Shown: positions 1 to 14,478, counted from the first letter of the stretch. The stretch is DNA of 64,000 nt from Hymenolepis diminuta (GCA_900708905.1 CAADRB010000059.1:1035855-1099854), one strand, 5' to 3'. A program made the numbers and translations. Notes: generated by a model not told the origin, from the letters alone.

Positions 1-2771
1 TGATTTCGGAAAATAATGTCAAATCAGCACTTTGATTAAGACAAGTGTCAGGATTCCTGAAATATCTTCTAGATTACTAATGATTTACGCAATCCTTAAG
101 CGAAGGGTTATTCATTTTATCCTCCTCCGACATTACTCTAACCAAAGTTATAAATTCGTAATTTCGAAGCAAGCATAAAATATCTATAATTTATTACTAA
201 TCGTCCAGCTAACTCAGTTGGCAAGAGAAATAATATTCTATTTCTTCTGCTCTAAGGAAGCCCACTCAATTTTTATGCTGGAACGTCTGCATTTTCAAAT
301 TGATTTAAAATTTAACCAGGGTTTACAGATGCAACTTTACCAAATACGTAAACATCCGACTAAGTCAAACCATAAAAATATCTTTAATCATACAAATATG
401 AAATCAGAAAATAGTTCATAGTCTGAATACAACAAACTTTTTTGATAATTGCCGCTTGCATTTGTCATCGTTTGTTCTGTCTGGTCTAACATCAAGTAAA
501 AATTTTTTCATTTTGTTTTAAATTTATTAGCAAGAGTGTTATTGGCCTAGATGTTTCGATAATCAATCAATTTGAGCAGTTTCTGTAAAATTAAATATGA
601 CGAAGATAACGACAAGTTATATTTGTCGTTATTTGGATTGATTCTTGAGCTTTTGATGATGCGTACAATCTCCACTTTTTTACTTAAGAAATAGATTCAA
701 GTTTAGCAACATTTGGTGACAATTCGTCCCTTTAAAACCATAATTAATCAGTAAATATGAGTAATTTATAGAATGTTCGCATACAATGTGGTGTGCTTGT
801 GGTTTTTATCTGGCCAAAGGCGTGAAAATAATTATTATTTCCTTTTAATTCTATATCATTCAACTGTATGCTTGTAATAATTTCACACTTTTAGTCGTTC
901 GAATGGAACCTTTGATAAGATACTTATTTAATTTGTAAATTAATTATAGCCTCTGACCTAAAGTTCGGAAATGAAGTTGCCTAGTCCCTTAATTAATCAG
1001 CACATTTAGCTTCATTTTGAATATTGCATATGACTTCTTCTCCATGTCTAAAATTTCCATCTGTCATTTATATCTTACTGCGGCATTCAATCCGTTCAGC
1101 CAATTCATCGGTTTATCAGTAAAAATCTGACGTTTTCTTTCTTCTGTATTATCTAATAAAAGTGCCCAACCTCAATCTCTGCCGACTTCCTTTTCCGTAT
1201 TAGTGAAATTTGTATTCCAGTCTGCATTCTCCCATCAAGGAGAGTGAAGGAAAGCAATGCCAGTTCCAAAATGGGAATAACAGAGAACGAGATTGAAAAT
1301 GCCTACTCATGTGCATGATTCTCTAAATATTACTTTTCCTCGTCAAATATTGCTTTTCAATTTTCGATTCTTTTCAATACGGTTAATCACTGAACACAAA
1401 TACATCAGGAAAAGAAATCATGTTAATAAATATTTAAACAGAATGTGATATGTCGATTTACATATTCAGTGTATGCGTTGTAATTTTTTTTCGTTTACCC
1501 TCCAGTGTGAGATTGGTTTTGGTGCATGGAGGTTAGAAGTGGGCAAAATAAGTAGAATACAAATACTTCTACTTCATCTAAATCATGAGGTCATGTCAGG
1601 TATTATTAACATATGTTCATATTTTAACATTTTAGAACACAGATTTTGATTGCGTGCACGTATTCAGAGTCAGCTGTATGCATACACGGAGAGTTACTGT
1701 TTAACGACGGAAGACGTAGGGTGTATTATCTGATTCCAAGCACTCTAAAAAAATGAATGGTTAATTTTTCAATCTGATTGCTATTAATAGTAATATTTGT
1801 TGGATTTTTATCATTTGTTTTAATAAGTCAGAGGATCATGGTACCATTATTCCAAAGTTGTGCGGTGATACCTAAAAAAGATTACACGAATACGAAGTAA
1901 ATATATTGTAGGTATCATCAGCCTAGCAAAGATTCACGACAGATAATAAGAAAAAGACTCTTTAACCGTATGAAAACTATATATAGTTCGTCATCGTTTA
2001 GCTCTATTAATAGGCCGGAAAAATTCTATTAATAGACGTTTTATCTATGAAAATCTCTCCGCAACATTTTAAGTGTAAGTGTGTGTTAAGTGTATTAAAA
2101 TTCTTACTCATCGTGCTGATAGATCACCGTTCAACTCACTCTTGTTCCAAGTTTAAATGTTAATAAAAGGACACACACTCATACTAAACGAACGGTTTCC
2201 AAAATATGAAAATTACATTATTTAAAATACCGTATCAAAGTACCGTTATTAAAAACAGTAATAACCCCACGAGTTATATGCAAATTTTGGTTCAGACAAA
2301 CCAACAATGACACGAGCAGTTATAAACGGTGTATTCCATATAGAATCCCAAAAATACAATTCTCAAAAAGAGCAAACACTTATTTTTTCTAACAAATAGT
2401 ACGGCTATTTCACTAACCTTCTAAAATAGCTTAAAATACTAACACATCATTTTGGTTAAAAAGCTCTAAAAATAGCAATCAGCTAACGTGAAGCCCTTAA
2501 AGAGACGCAATAGGCACACAACCAAAATATAATAGCGAATGATCTAATGAGATCTATCGAAGTCGACGCGATTGAATATTTTCTTGAAGACGGCCCAAAG
2601 ATGTGGCTAAAATTTAGAAATAAAAGTCAAATTGCATTTTCTAACCAGCCTCAAACCCAAATTGGTAAAAAATTAAAAAATTAAAAGTATTTGATCTTTA
2701 ATCAAAATCATTCTAGATTTCATGCAATCAACGATCATTCAACAAATACAAAAAATATAAATCTCTATTTT
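1..2771. other. Gene-free AT-rich flank downstream of muscleblind
   Basis: No open frame with protein-like composition and no recognisable domain was found on either strand. The only structure noted is a pair of 10-bp palindromes at 2004-2013 and 2026-2035. The right end should include the 3' UTR of the muscleblind gene, which is transcribed leftwards, but I see no convincing AATAAA on the minus strand close to its stop codon. Confidence 0.5.
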
Positions 2772-4990
2772 TCATTGTGGTGCATTGGCGGGAACAGGTG
2801 TTGCGCTCGGCACACAAGAAAGAACATTCGAATTTGGAGACAGCCCAATGGTTGTACCAACCGGACTAATTGGTCCAAAAGGTTGAAAGGCAAAGGCGGC
2901 TGGTGGTTGAATAAAAGTCCCTAATAGAGATGGATTCAGTTGCGTCAAAGGCAACCAATTATACGGTGAGATCGTATCTGGTCTTTGCGGTTGAATACAT
3001 TGAGTATTCATTTTTGATAAATATTCTGCCCAGTTAATCGGTGGTATCACAGCTGGAGCCTACAATAAAACAAAAACAAGGTAAATTTGAGGTGATATTC
3101 TTTAAAGACATAAAGGCAGTTTACTGGCAAGATTTGTTGGCAAGCAATCTGTGATGTTTCCAGTCCAACTGGCTGTGGTCCAACTTTTGTAGCATTTGAA
3201 TCAACTCTGTTTGCAGCCATCAGATTTGCAGAAGTCAAATCAGGCATCAAGCAACCGTTATACATCATGAATTGATTGTATGGCATATTCAGAGGATCAG
3301 CTACATAAATGAATGGATTCATGGCCGCTGTTGCTTGAGGCAACTGCATTAGAGCAGATTGCATGGTTTGGTTACGCAGAATTTTAGCTTGCTTTTCCTC
3401 TAGATACTGAGCATGACGTCTTGCAATAATCTGGTCACGAATATGTTTGGGCGGATGAAAATACGAGCATCTGGACCGACGACAAGCCGGCTAAAATATC
3501 AAGTAGGTTATTCAGCAATAAACAAAGCAAAAGAGCGATATATGGGAACCGTCAATGTAAAAATAAAACACTTTGGCATATGTAACTTTCCGGCTACCAC
3601 ATAGCTATTCATTATAACTACTAAATCCTTGCAAACACTAGGGAACAATGTAAAGTTATCCGCAGAAGAGAGCCAATGATATCCTGCTATAATACCTTTC
3701 CCGTGGGAGTCCTGAAATGCGCAGTGTCTATTAAGAAGTTTGTCTGACCATGGAGAGGCTGGAGATTAAAGTGCTTATCTCATACATACCTGAATCAAAC
3801 CCATCGAGTCAAAGCATATGCGAACGTATCCATCCGCGATCTCAGATATCCCATCTTCCTCCCGTACATGAGCCAGTTGACAGAGGTTTTCTTCTTTTTC
3901 ACTGCTGCTTTGGTAAGGGCAATTACCAGTTTTATAGAAATCCTTGCATATTGGCCACCGACACCAATCTTGTCTCTTCACTTTAGCCTGTACATGGTGA
4001 GCGTCCTTAATCAGCACAGTATGAGAAAGTGGAGTCAACGTCGACAGGGTTTCCTTGGATATTATAGATTGTGTTACACAGCTTTCAACAGCTTGCTTAG
4101 AAGAAGCGCTATCGGAAATTGTGTCACTCAAATCTAAAATATAAAATTAAATATCAGATGATTTAATAATACAATGAAGCAACATAACACGCCACACACC
4201 CATGTTAACTCGTTGCAATTACAACAAATAGTAAACGAGACTCTCAAAATTATTTGTATATATACTCTCAATAATGTTACCTAATATTACTCGGTTTAGG
4301 TGACCTAGAAAACACTAATCAGAGCCTTGGATTCAAAAAATGTTCAACAAATAGCAATCAAAACACTGCATTTAAATGACTCGTGATCATACGTACACTC
4401 ATGTGAGTTGAAAATACCAATCCCCAATATTTAAAAATTGACCAGTTATGCTCCGTTCAATCAATGAAACCAAAATCAGGCTCAAAGTATTTAATAAAGA
4501 GCGCCTATTATGGAACAAGCGTTTCGCTTTTAATTACTGAGTGACTGACATATTTTTTATAAACTCTCTTTGGAAACAGCTGTAAAACGTGCAGTTTGGT
4601 GATGATTGCAGAAATCGGAGCTTCATCAACATAAAGCAAGTTGAAATTTGAGCAGTTTTCTTACACTTTAAAGAGCTTATAACTAGAGTTGCAAGGTATT
4701 TGGCGGAGACGACATGTTACCAAGCTGTAAGTTTTAGCGAACAATAACGCTATTTTTAAACAGACGATGGGATAGCGGCTCAAAAGCTTTTATTTTAAGC
4801 ACAAAGCCAGATCGGAATTACTAAAACATAGGAATGAAAAAGTTAATGACTGTATTCAACTGAAATTTTCATTGACAACGAATGTTAGAGTTTAAAATAT
4901 AGCGAACTCACCCGATTTCTTGGCGATTTTTTCAGCTGGAGCTTCAGAAGACGATGCATTAGGACTTCTAGAACGACGACCCATACCCAT
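2772..4990 (-). CDS. mbl: Muscleblind-like CCCH zinc-finger splicing regulator (4 exons, 358 aa)
   Basis: Muscleblind proteins bind YGCY-type RNA motifs and regulate alternative splicing and mRNA localisation. Exons in transcript order are 4990-4912, 4133-3790, 3490-3125 and 3059-2772. Introns of 778, 299 and 65 nt have GT...AG ends and phases 1, 0 and 0, giving one frame of 358 codons plus stop. The ATG at 4990 is the first in frame after an upstream TAA. Zinc finger 1 uses C89, C98, C111 and H115. Finger 2 uses C133, C144, C149 and H153 and is split by intron 2. The stretch GYVRICFDSMG matches the family's NGRVIACFDSLKG, and CSYFHPPKH matches CKYLHPP. A helical Arg/Gln-rich segment (HIRDQIIARRHAQYL) follows, then a Met/Pro/Ala/Gln-rich tail as in Mbl/MBNL. 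Only one tandem finger pair is present, as in other invertebrates. Finger spacings are longer than in vertebrate MBNL. Additional 5' non-coding or alternative exons are likely but not resolved. Confidence 0.9.
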
Positions 4991-7900
4991 GACTGAAGCG
5001 ATGATAAATGCACCAGATTTTTCAAATTTTTAGTGAGTAGCATTCACATTCTCATTAGCTGGCTGAAGGCCACACATACGTCAGCCTAAAAATTAGTGAA
5101 CACAGTTCATTGTGGAACAGCTGATATCGGCTTCGTCATCACCATGGTAGTCGCAGACATAAACGGTTAATAATATAGGTCGATACTCTGCTTTTGTTTT
5201 AGAAATATCTGCATTTCCCAGAATATAAGAGACCGGCTTTTGGCTAGAGATAGATAAGGTGCAGAGTACGGTAGATTCATCTTCTGGGTTTGCTGCGTTT
5301 GATTTATCTAACCCTGGAATCAAAAAGATGCCTGCTTGCGTAAGCAGTTATCGATTCATTATTATGAATTCTACAAATTCGCTTAACTGCGGTAACTCAA
5401 AACATTTCAAATTATTATTGATGTCAATTATAAGGTAATTTTGCGATCAAATAGTAGGGGAGAAGTTCATAAAACAAGTAAAAACGATTATAATTTGCCT
5501 CCATATTTTACTTGGAAATAATGAAAGTGCCTATGCCGTGCTCTCTCGTTTTGAGTTGTCTTCAAATGAATATTGTACAAACTGTTATATAAGAGTCTAT
5601 TTAGCTATCTATGCCCTCTAGTGATCTTAATTATCAAATCCTATTAGATTGCATTTTTATCATTGTCCTGGGAGTTTTTGCAGTTATCACAAGTGATTTC
5701 AGTCCTTTTGAGAACCCGTACCACAGTGCAAAAATGTGACTATATTTAATTAGAAGCTATCTATTGATTTTAGTGGAAATAAACAACACACGCGATTAAA
5801 CTTTGTCTGTTGTACTTGACATTAGAACTCCTTTTCAAAAGATAACAGAAAGTCTTAAGTTTCAATGATCAGGCACCTAGATATTCAGAAAATGTGACCG
5901 ATAATTGGATAATTATTACGATATAACTTTCTGTAGATCTGAAAATCAATACAAATCCATTATTGATAACAAATTTGAATTTTAATCTTAAACTACACGT
6001 TTTCTTAATATGCAGATATACTGAGATCCTAATAAGCTTCTAATTCTAGGACATACGTAAATTTTGTTTAATTTTGAAAGATAGAAAGTTCTTAATGAGG
6101 AAACATAAAACATGTATAAGAGAGTGCTAATTGAAGAATTAAAGAACCATTGTAGACATTATCTGCGGTGCATTAGAATTACGTACAAAAGACGTAAGGG
6201 TCATATCCCATTGTATTGTGTGAAGAGACAAGTGTAAACATCAGAGAGTTGTGACAGACTGTGAATTTAATATTCGGAATTCCAGTGTCCGGACATTACA
6301 CCATTGTTCTTCATGTCCTGACTATTCCGTTTTGTGACTTTTACCGCAGTAGAGCTAGATGTCATTTTCTAACCTGGCTTTCTTTTCTCACTTATAAACT
6401 GTTTAACGTGCAACCACACACTAAATCAAATGCAACAACGCTCTTCCGAAATAGGTCTTTATGAGGAATTCAGTTTCATGATCTAAAAGCTAGTACGGTA
6501 TGAGACCTCCTAGAATATTGAATATATCCCTTCTTTTATAACTCTCCTACTCTCAGTTAGTTGTAATGAAAACCGTCCGAGATCAATTAATTTTAAAATG
6601 AAAGTTTTAATCACAGAATAGCATTGGATTTAGTATTATTGCAGCTCCTTGTAAATGGTTCACCTCTTCAAGGATCCACCCGCGTCAACGATAAGCAAAC
6701 TATTAAAAACAGAGGTTTTTTTTCAAATAAACTATTAGAGTTCAAGTTACCCAAAATTTTTTACTCTAAGGTGAAACAAATTACAATTCCAGCAAAGAAA
6801 TCTAGGCTGGGTGCAAAATGAAAAAATAGCAGTTGGGCTCTTGAGAATTAAACAAAAGTCTAAAAAGAGATGAAATGGGATTTTGAATGGCGGTATATAT
6901 AAAATTTGGATATAAAAATTCTCACTAATATTTTAATTCTGATATCGTTGATTTTTCAACTTTCTCAAAAGCTATGCAATTTGCTTTATGAAGTCCAAAT
7001 GTTTCGCGACTCAATTTTTCCTAATTATATTTTGATTAGCTAGAGGAGCTCGTCTCCACGGTATCAAAAACTTTCTAACACGCTAATATAATTAAATGGT
7101 TAGTCATGTCCATTTGTTTTAAAAATCAATAATGATTAACCACTTAAGATATTCAACCTCTTAAATCCTCCCTATAATGATTAGATTATTGTTGGTTCTA
7201 CTGATAGTGTTCTTGAAGGTTAGCTATCAACATCTGTAGCTAATATAATATCCGATAAAATCCTTAAATTACATTCCTAATCCTAAAAAGAATTCACTCA
7301 TTTTAAGAGCGCAGATGAAGACCTTCGTAAAAATATGTATTTTCAAGTTATTATGTTATACCACTACTTAGTATATCTTTTGAAATGATTTGACACTTAT
7401 AACTTTGAGTGAAGCCGCCGACTGAAATATTCCAGCCGGACATCAGTTAACATTATTAAATTTATTTCAGCTCGCATTTTATACTTATGGTGTGGATAGA
7501 AATTGACTCTAAGACGAAAATTTAAAAAATGTGATTAGAAATAAATAAAATTTCAGTAGAGATGCTTATTCAGCAATAATTTCATTATTCTAAAAAACTG
7601 AAATTGAATGCAACCGGTATTGATAGCAGAAAAAGTAATGATCAATGAAAAAAGAACATTTCAAGAATCTAGAGAATGTTACTAAACAAGACACCTATTG
7701 CCGTTCGGCACTCTCTCTTAGAAATCTTCCCATAATTTTTGCTTAACTCTTCAATTGTTGAATATTTGTATTATACTTCCTTTCTATCTTGATCAATATG
7801 TATACATGTGTCCACATGCAACCATATTCCCGTACAGAATGTTACCTTGCTTCAGACACATATTCTACCTCTCTAACTTAACGACAATACAAATCAAGCA

Positions 7901-10900
7901 AAAATTATATATGGGAAAAAGAATTTAAAAAGTGAGAAGAGAACTGGAGATCAAAGTCGAAATTTTATAATTGACTTCTATATTATAATATAATTCACAA
8001 CAAAAATACAACCTTTTATCATGGGACATCATTCGAAATCAAGTAAAACTAAACTCAAATAACGGATAAGGAGGATGAATACAAAAATACTTGGATTGAA
8101 TTCAGTGAATAAAATGAACATTACCTCGTTTGACTTTTGGAATCGGCTTGTGCAACATTATCTTAATGATTATTTCAACGCTAATAATCCCAAAATTCAA
8201 ATCCCTTTATTTGTCCTCTGATGTCCATGAGCTTAACAGCAGACTGATTAATTACAATTCCTGTCTGGTTTTATTCCAAGAACCAAGCAATTAGAATGAT
8301 CCTACGTGATCCTAGGAAGTTTACACAATCTTTACATAGTAGAGCCGACTAGAGTTCACTCGAAGTGAATTATAGCGGGAACAATTAATTACTTCGTTTC
8401 ATATTTTCCATTTTAATGGTTACCAAAAACAATTCTACTTAATCCTATTTTTACATTTCACTCTAAACCTTCTTCGAACTAAAGTAAATTGAGCAATGTT
8501 ATTTAAAAAAGTCTGGAAGGTCATTTTTGCTATCATAATGTTTTTAAAATTTCATTTTGCGAATTCTGTTTTAGAATGATCCAGTTATTCAATCGTTCTT
8601 AAGTGTCTGTCTCTGGTGTTCCAGAGAAATATGAGAGGAATATTCTTATTGAGTCTAACTATCAGGTAAGATAGGGCTCAAGTTGATATGTTTTTCGTGC
8701 AAATTTTATTAAAAGACAGTACAATTTGATAATTTAAACGTAAGGGGAATATCTTGAATAACCTTAAAGTACTACATAGCTGAAGGACGGAAGAAACGTA
8801 GAAGATCAGTGAACAAATTTTTTGGCATTCTTTTTATCGTCACTTACGTCTAGAAAATCATTTCTTAATTAGTAGAATTGTATCCTTTCAGAAAATAATT
8901 ATATATTATGTGAAATATACTGTTATAATGGATAATAGTACAATCTTATACTGGATTGTGTTGAATTAATCATAATGCATTGGTTAGTAAATAAGTAAGT
9001 GGGTCTCAATACCGCTAAAATAAACAAATGAGTGGTGTGGAAAAATACTAACGGGTTTGATAAATAGTATCAGTGAAAATAATGGTACATTCAAAACTTT
9101 TGAGTTAAACTATTAAACAATAATATGAGGTCATTGAAAAGGCTTTCTTTGTGTTGAATATACCGAACTTGTAAAGTCGAAATTAACCATCCACCCGGTT
9201 CCTTTAATTTTTGCGCTACCGAATGTGAAATTTTATATAACTATTCCAAATTCAAGGATACTCCATGAATTGAAGGGAAAGGATTTAAATGAGTGTAATT
9301 TTCAGAATCAGTTCAAAATTAGAAAAGAATGCCAAAATACAGATAAAGTTACTATAAAGTCTCAAAGAGCTCTCTCTGCAATGTATTAGATCTTAAAAGT
9401 TATATATCTCACTGTCCAATTCGTATGCTCTGTACCATCTTTTAAATAAATGGACTTTTACTTCGACGTAGGATGAATTCAGATGAGCTCTGTTGTTATG
9501 AAATCTTAAAAAAATATTGTTATCTGATAGTACTAACGATTCTGTAACTCTAAAGATCGCAGTAAAGACATCACTCAATCTTTTAAACTTTCTTCCATAA
9601 TCAAACTAAATCAAACTGGCTGAGCATAAGAAAATGCAAACGACCGGCAGCATTTTTTGTCTTAAAGTTTAACATTTGCTATAATTTCCATTCACTCGGC
9701 TTGAAAATTACTCTCCATCCGAACACCCTAAAAATTCCAATGAATAAAACTTTAAGGAAACTTAGACCCTAACCTCAAATAGAGCTATACGTGCGTGTTT
9801 TTCTCCCACTCGATAAATACTATATTGAAAGTGATATCCAAATCGCATTTATGATATGAGATTTAATTAACTGAACTAACCTGGAATACGTAGACTGTTC
9901 ATTCCCTATATTTATTCAAAGTTCTGCTGTTATTCTATCACTGATATAGACTCTCCAAATCTGGTCAAATAATATTGACTGAATGTAAATATTTTCACTT
10001 TGCACATGCTTTTGCTGGATCTTACTTGTAGCAAGCAGTTTTTGTAGTTCCAGAACTGCGTACAAATGTTCCAGAAGATAACGCTTCTGTTCTCATTCAC
10101 GGGATATTTTAATGTGTTAATTGAAACTGATTACATAAGCTAGAAAAATTTGAGGACAGAGTAGATTAACCATATTCAAGCCACCGTGTCTCAAAGGGAG
10201 TTTATCCTGTGGTCAGATACTGGTATCCTGATTTGACAAAATTTTTATAAATAGTAGGTTGACATTATAGACGCAACACCCACCAATACTCATAAAATTG
10301 GTCCCGCTGATTAATTTCAGTCAACATTAAGGCAGGTGAAATAAGCTTTCTCCTTTAAAAATAAAAATTAAAATATGCATTATTGTTAGCAGTAATTGCA
10401 AACTTTTGAAAAGGATTAGGTTAAAGTAACGGGGTGTGGAAGATAAGAAAATATGAAATCCCTTAAACAACTATGATCCCTAAGGTGAGAGGGGTTAGAA
10501 GTGCTATCGATCCAGGACATTTGTTGGCATAGTTTGAATAAGATTGTGATTAATCGAAAACCACAGAATTAGTAATTTCTGTGAAATGGATCTCCTGTCT
10601 GATTTGAAAGACCATATTTAATCAGGTAGTCAATGAATGGCCTGCAATGATTATAACATAATATTTTCTTATATACCTCAAAACAGATAGAAATATCTGC
10701 TGTATCTAAGCCCACTGATTCATTGATCTGCTTGATCTCTCTATCTATTGCGCGTCTACTTACTCATACCTCTGCCCTAATTTTTAGTTGCTTGTCAACA
10801 GTCCTAGACTGCGAAATGGGACGGTCTACTTTTATTTGTAACTTTCACACAGTTCCACTGCTGTGTTCGCAGTTTAGGTGAATAATTAGTTCTCTTCCCA

Positions 10901-12166
10901 ACCACTCTTCTCTTACTCTCTCTTTTCTCTGCCAACTTCTACGACACTACCGATCCTTGTCAGCTCTCCTTCTTCCAATATGGAAAAGATTAGTGCCTCC
11001 TGTATGTACTAGTAGGAATAAATTTTATTTTCCCCCACTTCTAATATTCCCTCTGTAAATAATAATGTAATTTACCTCTTAATTTCCTACTAATGAAAGA
11101 CATTTTGTAATTATGCCCATTTGTTTAAGCCGATGCACACGTGTTTACCACAACGTACCTTGTGTTCTGTTGTGGGTTATTGGGTTCTGTGTTAAATTGC
11201 AATGTTACCGAGTTTTCTAGATTGGTTTGCTCCCCGAAATTACTACCAGCACTCCTAGTTTGTTACGTTATAACAGCATGCCTTTTGGATCGACCGATTT
11301 TAAAGAAAGATTTCTCAGGCAAATTATAATGTAACTTTACTGAGATCAACGTATGAATTTACAAAAATAGTTTATTTTTTGGGCTTTGAATAAAAAAATA
11401 CACCATCCTCATGCACTTCGAAAAATATGATCTAATGCTGAGCATGCAATAGTGAAAATCTAATTTCGGTAATCTTAGATATAAAATTTTTCTTAGTGTC
11501 AATATTTTGTGGCGATAAACTTTTACTTCATGTGAGAATTTAGCAAAAAATAAATAAAATACGTTAATTGCTTCAAATACATCGATCCCTATCTTGAGTT
11601 GCTGGTCATCTTAGAAGAGAGTAAATTTTCAGATAAATTCCTCAGAATCATTGCCTGTGATATTAATTTTTGAAATAAGTACAGGAATCTTTAAATATTA
11701 CCACGGTCTTTGTAAAAAGTGTGTATCTTAAATAAGATTTTAAAAAAACTCATTCATCTTTTATTTCCTATGGGAGTTCACAATTTGCACAGTACTGATG
11801 ACCATAAAGGAGCTCAATCCTCGCTTTAAGAGTTTGATCGTATATGACTCAGTAATCTATGTACAAAACCAATGATTTTCTTTAATGTTAAATGATGTTA
11901 CAGTCTTTCCAGAAATGAGTGGACTAAGAATTGAGTCGGACCTTGAGTGCATTTGACAAACGCAGTAATATGAGAGAGGAATAAAGAAGTAGGAGCTTTG
12001 AGATTCGGAAGGAAAGAGAACAGCGCTGATTTCGAATGAGGACCTATTAAGGTATAATAAGGCGATTGACAGTTCTTCCGTTCTTTGTTCGTTAATGAGA
12101 AGGTGATATAAAATTATTAACTAACAAGTAGGACAAACAGAAGTATAAGTCAGTAAATGCACATCC

Positions 12167-12184
12167 GGGGGGGGGAGGGAAGGG
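12167..12184 (+). other. G-rich tract, possible G-quadruplex
   Basis: Nine consecutive G are followed by A, GGG, AA and GGG. This gives at least four G3 tracts with loops of 1-2 nt, the classical pattern for a stable intramolecular quadruplex, in otherwise AT-rich DNA. No gene lies nearby, so its role is unknown. Confidence 0.4.
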
Positions 12185-14455
12185 TCAGACATGTGAAATT
12201 AGTGTGGCTACTAGCTAGATTAGAACAGCTACTAGAATTCATGTTCTTCGATGAGTCAATAGAATGTAGCCAAAAGACTGAATAGCCACGTCCTCTCACC
12301 ATTTATACCTATTATGCTTCTTGATCCCTATTTCCATTTTTATTTATCTTATGTACTTCATGCCATTTCATATTAACTTGCCTTATCTATATGAAAGTTT
12401 ACAAACCAAACTGTAGATTAACTTTGCGCTTTCTAGCCGGAATAAATGTAGCTTTGGCTATTTCGTACTTCCGATTGTATATTCAGATGTCCCCATATCT
12501 CCAGTTCAATTAAAACTTCATTTGTGAAATGTGGTCGACACAAAGCTCTTGAAGTTAGACGGTAAATTTTAAACTTAAAAAGTAATCCAACGAAATGAAC
12601 TTAAAACATTACATGTAAAGTGTGGTTTGAGTGATTTTAAATACAAATCCGGGTCACACATATGAAGAAATACTCTTTTAAAGACGTATTAGAAATGCTT
12701 ATCAAGATTACTGAACTAACAACCAACTGTGAGATACGTCATAAAGAAGGCATATAATACATGAGATACATTGAGAGCGAATTATTATTAATATTTCTAC
12801 AAGCAGATTTTAAGAGCTATCCACGACAGTTTGTTGTTTGTCGACTTCGAAATCTTGAAAATCTTCAAATGAACTCGATATTAACTATATGTGTCGTCAG
12901 GGTTACGCCAAACAGGGTTTACACAATAAGATTGTTTATTGTCGTGCAGAAGATAAAAAATAGTTATAAGACCTTAATGTCCAACTTTTAAAGGTTAATA
13001 AATGGGCATAAATTACTGTATTTATGAGAGACACCATAAATGAGCCTCCATTTTACATATTTGTTTTCCATCTTGCACGTAATACTGCATTGTCTCCAAG
13101 TCCATATGCTCAAGTAATTTTATTTTCTGTCCATTGTTAAATTATTGAAAAATCGGCTAGTTAAAGGGCACAGTAAAGTGAAAGTTAAAATATGTAAAAT
13201 TCAAGCTAATTACTCAAAGCTTCGGAAATAATGCCTATTTAACATTTAATTTTGCATCAAATAATGGTGCAATAAAATCATATTATACACTTATCTGAAT
13301 ATAAATATGCAGTTACTGTAAAGAGTAATCGCACTTTTTAAAAATCAAGAGGTTGAAGGAACAAATAACAATTGGATTTCTCCTACGAAATGCATGTTCT
13401 TTGCGGATATGGGCTGAAGAATGAATGGGTTGAAGAAAAAACATCATGAATCAGTATATTTCTATTTTGAAACGTTGTGCCTCGGAAAACTCCGTGGCCT
13501 TCCAGGATAAGGTCCAGAATACTCCAAAATCTTCAATAGGAAATGCTATCTTGTATACTACTTTTGAGTAAAGAAGGCAAATAAAAAGTTGAATGTAAAG
13601 ATTTTGACAATTGATTATTATAATAAAATTTGCGAACTTTTTCTCAGATATTCACGATTTTAAATTATATTTCCCGATTCTTGGCTCAAATCTTGCTTTA
13701 ATGGCGAAGTTCAAACTAATTACATCATGCAAATGGAAGAGTACGAGACGGGATTGAGAAAAACTTAAACTTAAAACTTTTAGCTAACCTGTTGAATATT
13801 TTATAGAAAATCTATTTAGGTTTCATTGTATCGTCATTTTTGCATTAAAAGACTAATTTGTGTTCATTATCTCCTCTAAACACAATTCCCTGTTCTTCAA
13901 AAAACTTTTTTTAAATATGAAGAGTAATGACAATTATTAACTTTTTTTCCAGTTATTATAAAATCTATTAACTTCCCTCTTAAAAGATTTAAAGTAAAAA
14001 TTACTTCTGGTTAACACATTTTCCTCCTTCCAATTCTCACAAAATAAAGTTTAAAACAATATTTATTTTGTTTTTATATTAATTTATTATAAAAAGAGTA
14101 TATATAATTGAACATGAAGGGTATACATAATTTATGTAGGATGACCTCAAAAATGAAGTTTAACTTGATTTATTGAAATAACAATTAGACTGCATGGAAC
14201 TCTGATTAATACATTAATGCATTAGAATACGATACAATAGTAAAGATTTGCAGTATCACTGTAACATACTTTAATGTTATAATGTACCGACATTAAGCGC
14301 GTAATATCGGTCCAATTGGCGTTTTATTTTGCGCCGATTTCTAATTAATTGTTATTATCAATTATATTGACTATTATTGTTAAATATAATTTTAATGACT
14401 TTATTTGAAGATACATTTAGTGTATAGATATATAATGATGTTTTTCCCCTAATTT

Positions 14456-14478
14456 AGACGTCTCGTTATAATTTGCAG
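14456..14478 (+). promoter_or_regulatory. Candidate trans-splice acceptor for a spliced leader
   Basis: The sequence just before the first EIPR1 coding exon ends in TTTGCAG. A second possible acceptor (CCCCTAATTTAG) lies at about 14446-14457. Reading upstream in the coding frame, a TAG stop is reached with no ATG in between. Downstream, the first in-frame ATG is in exon 4. Flatworm spliced leaders (Schistosoma, Echinococcus) end in AUG; joined to the GAA at 14479, that AUG is exactly in frame. A small upstream cis-spliced exon carrying ATG remains the alternative. Confidence 0.45.

Larger units (their letters stand above)
4991..14478. other. 9.5 kb intergenic region between divergent mbl and EIPR1
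   Basis: The region is AT-rich, and open frames are short and of random-looking composition. It must hold the promoter and 5' UTR of muscleblind at its left end. A CT-rich stretch lies at about 10870-10980 and a G-run at 12167-12184. I saw no conserved protein motif, RNA gene or retrotransposon domain. Small exons under about 40 codons could be missed. Confidence 0.4.

Noticed and set aside
202..227. CAGCTAACTCAGTTGGCAAG resembles a tRNA A box
   Set aside because: No anticodon stem, T arm or acceptor pairing follows.
5093..5323. 76-codon minus-strand frame (ends STMNCVH) just upstream of muscleblind
   Set aside because: Composition is fairly protein-like and splice-like sites surround it, but an in-frame stop separates the region from the muscleblind ATG and I recognise no motif. 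It may be 5' UTR sequence.
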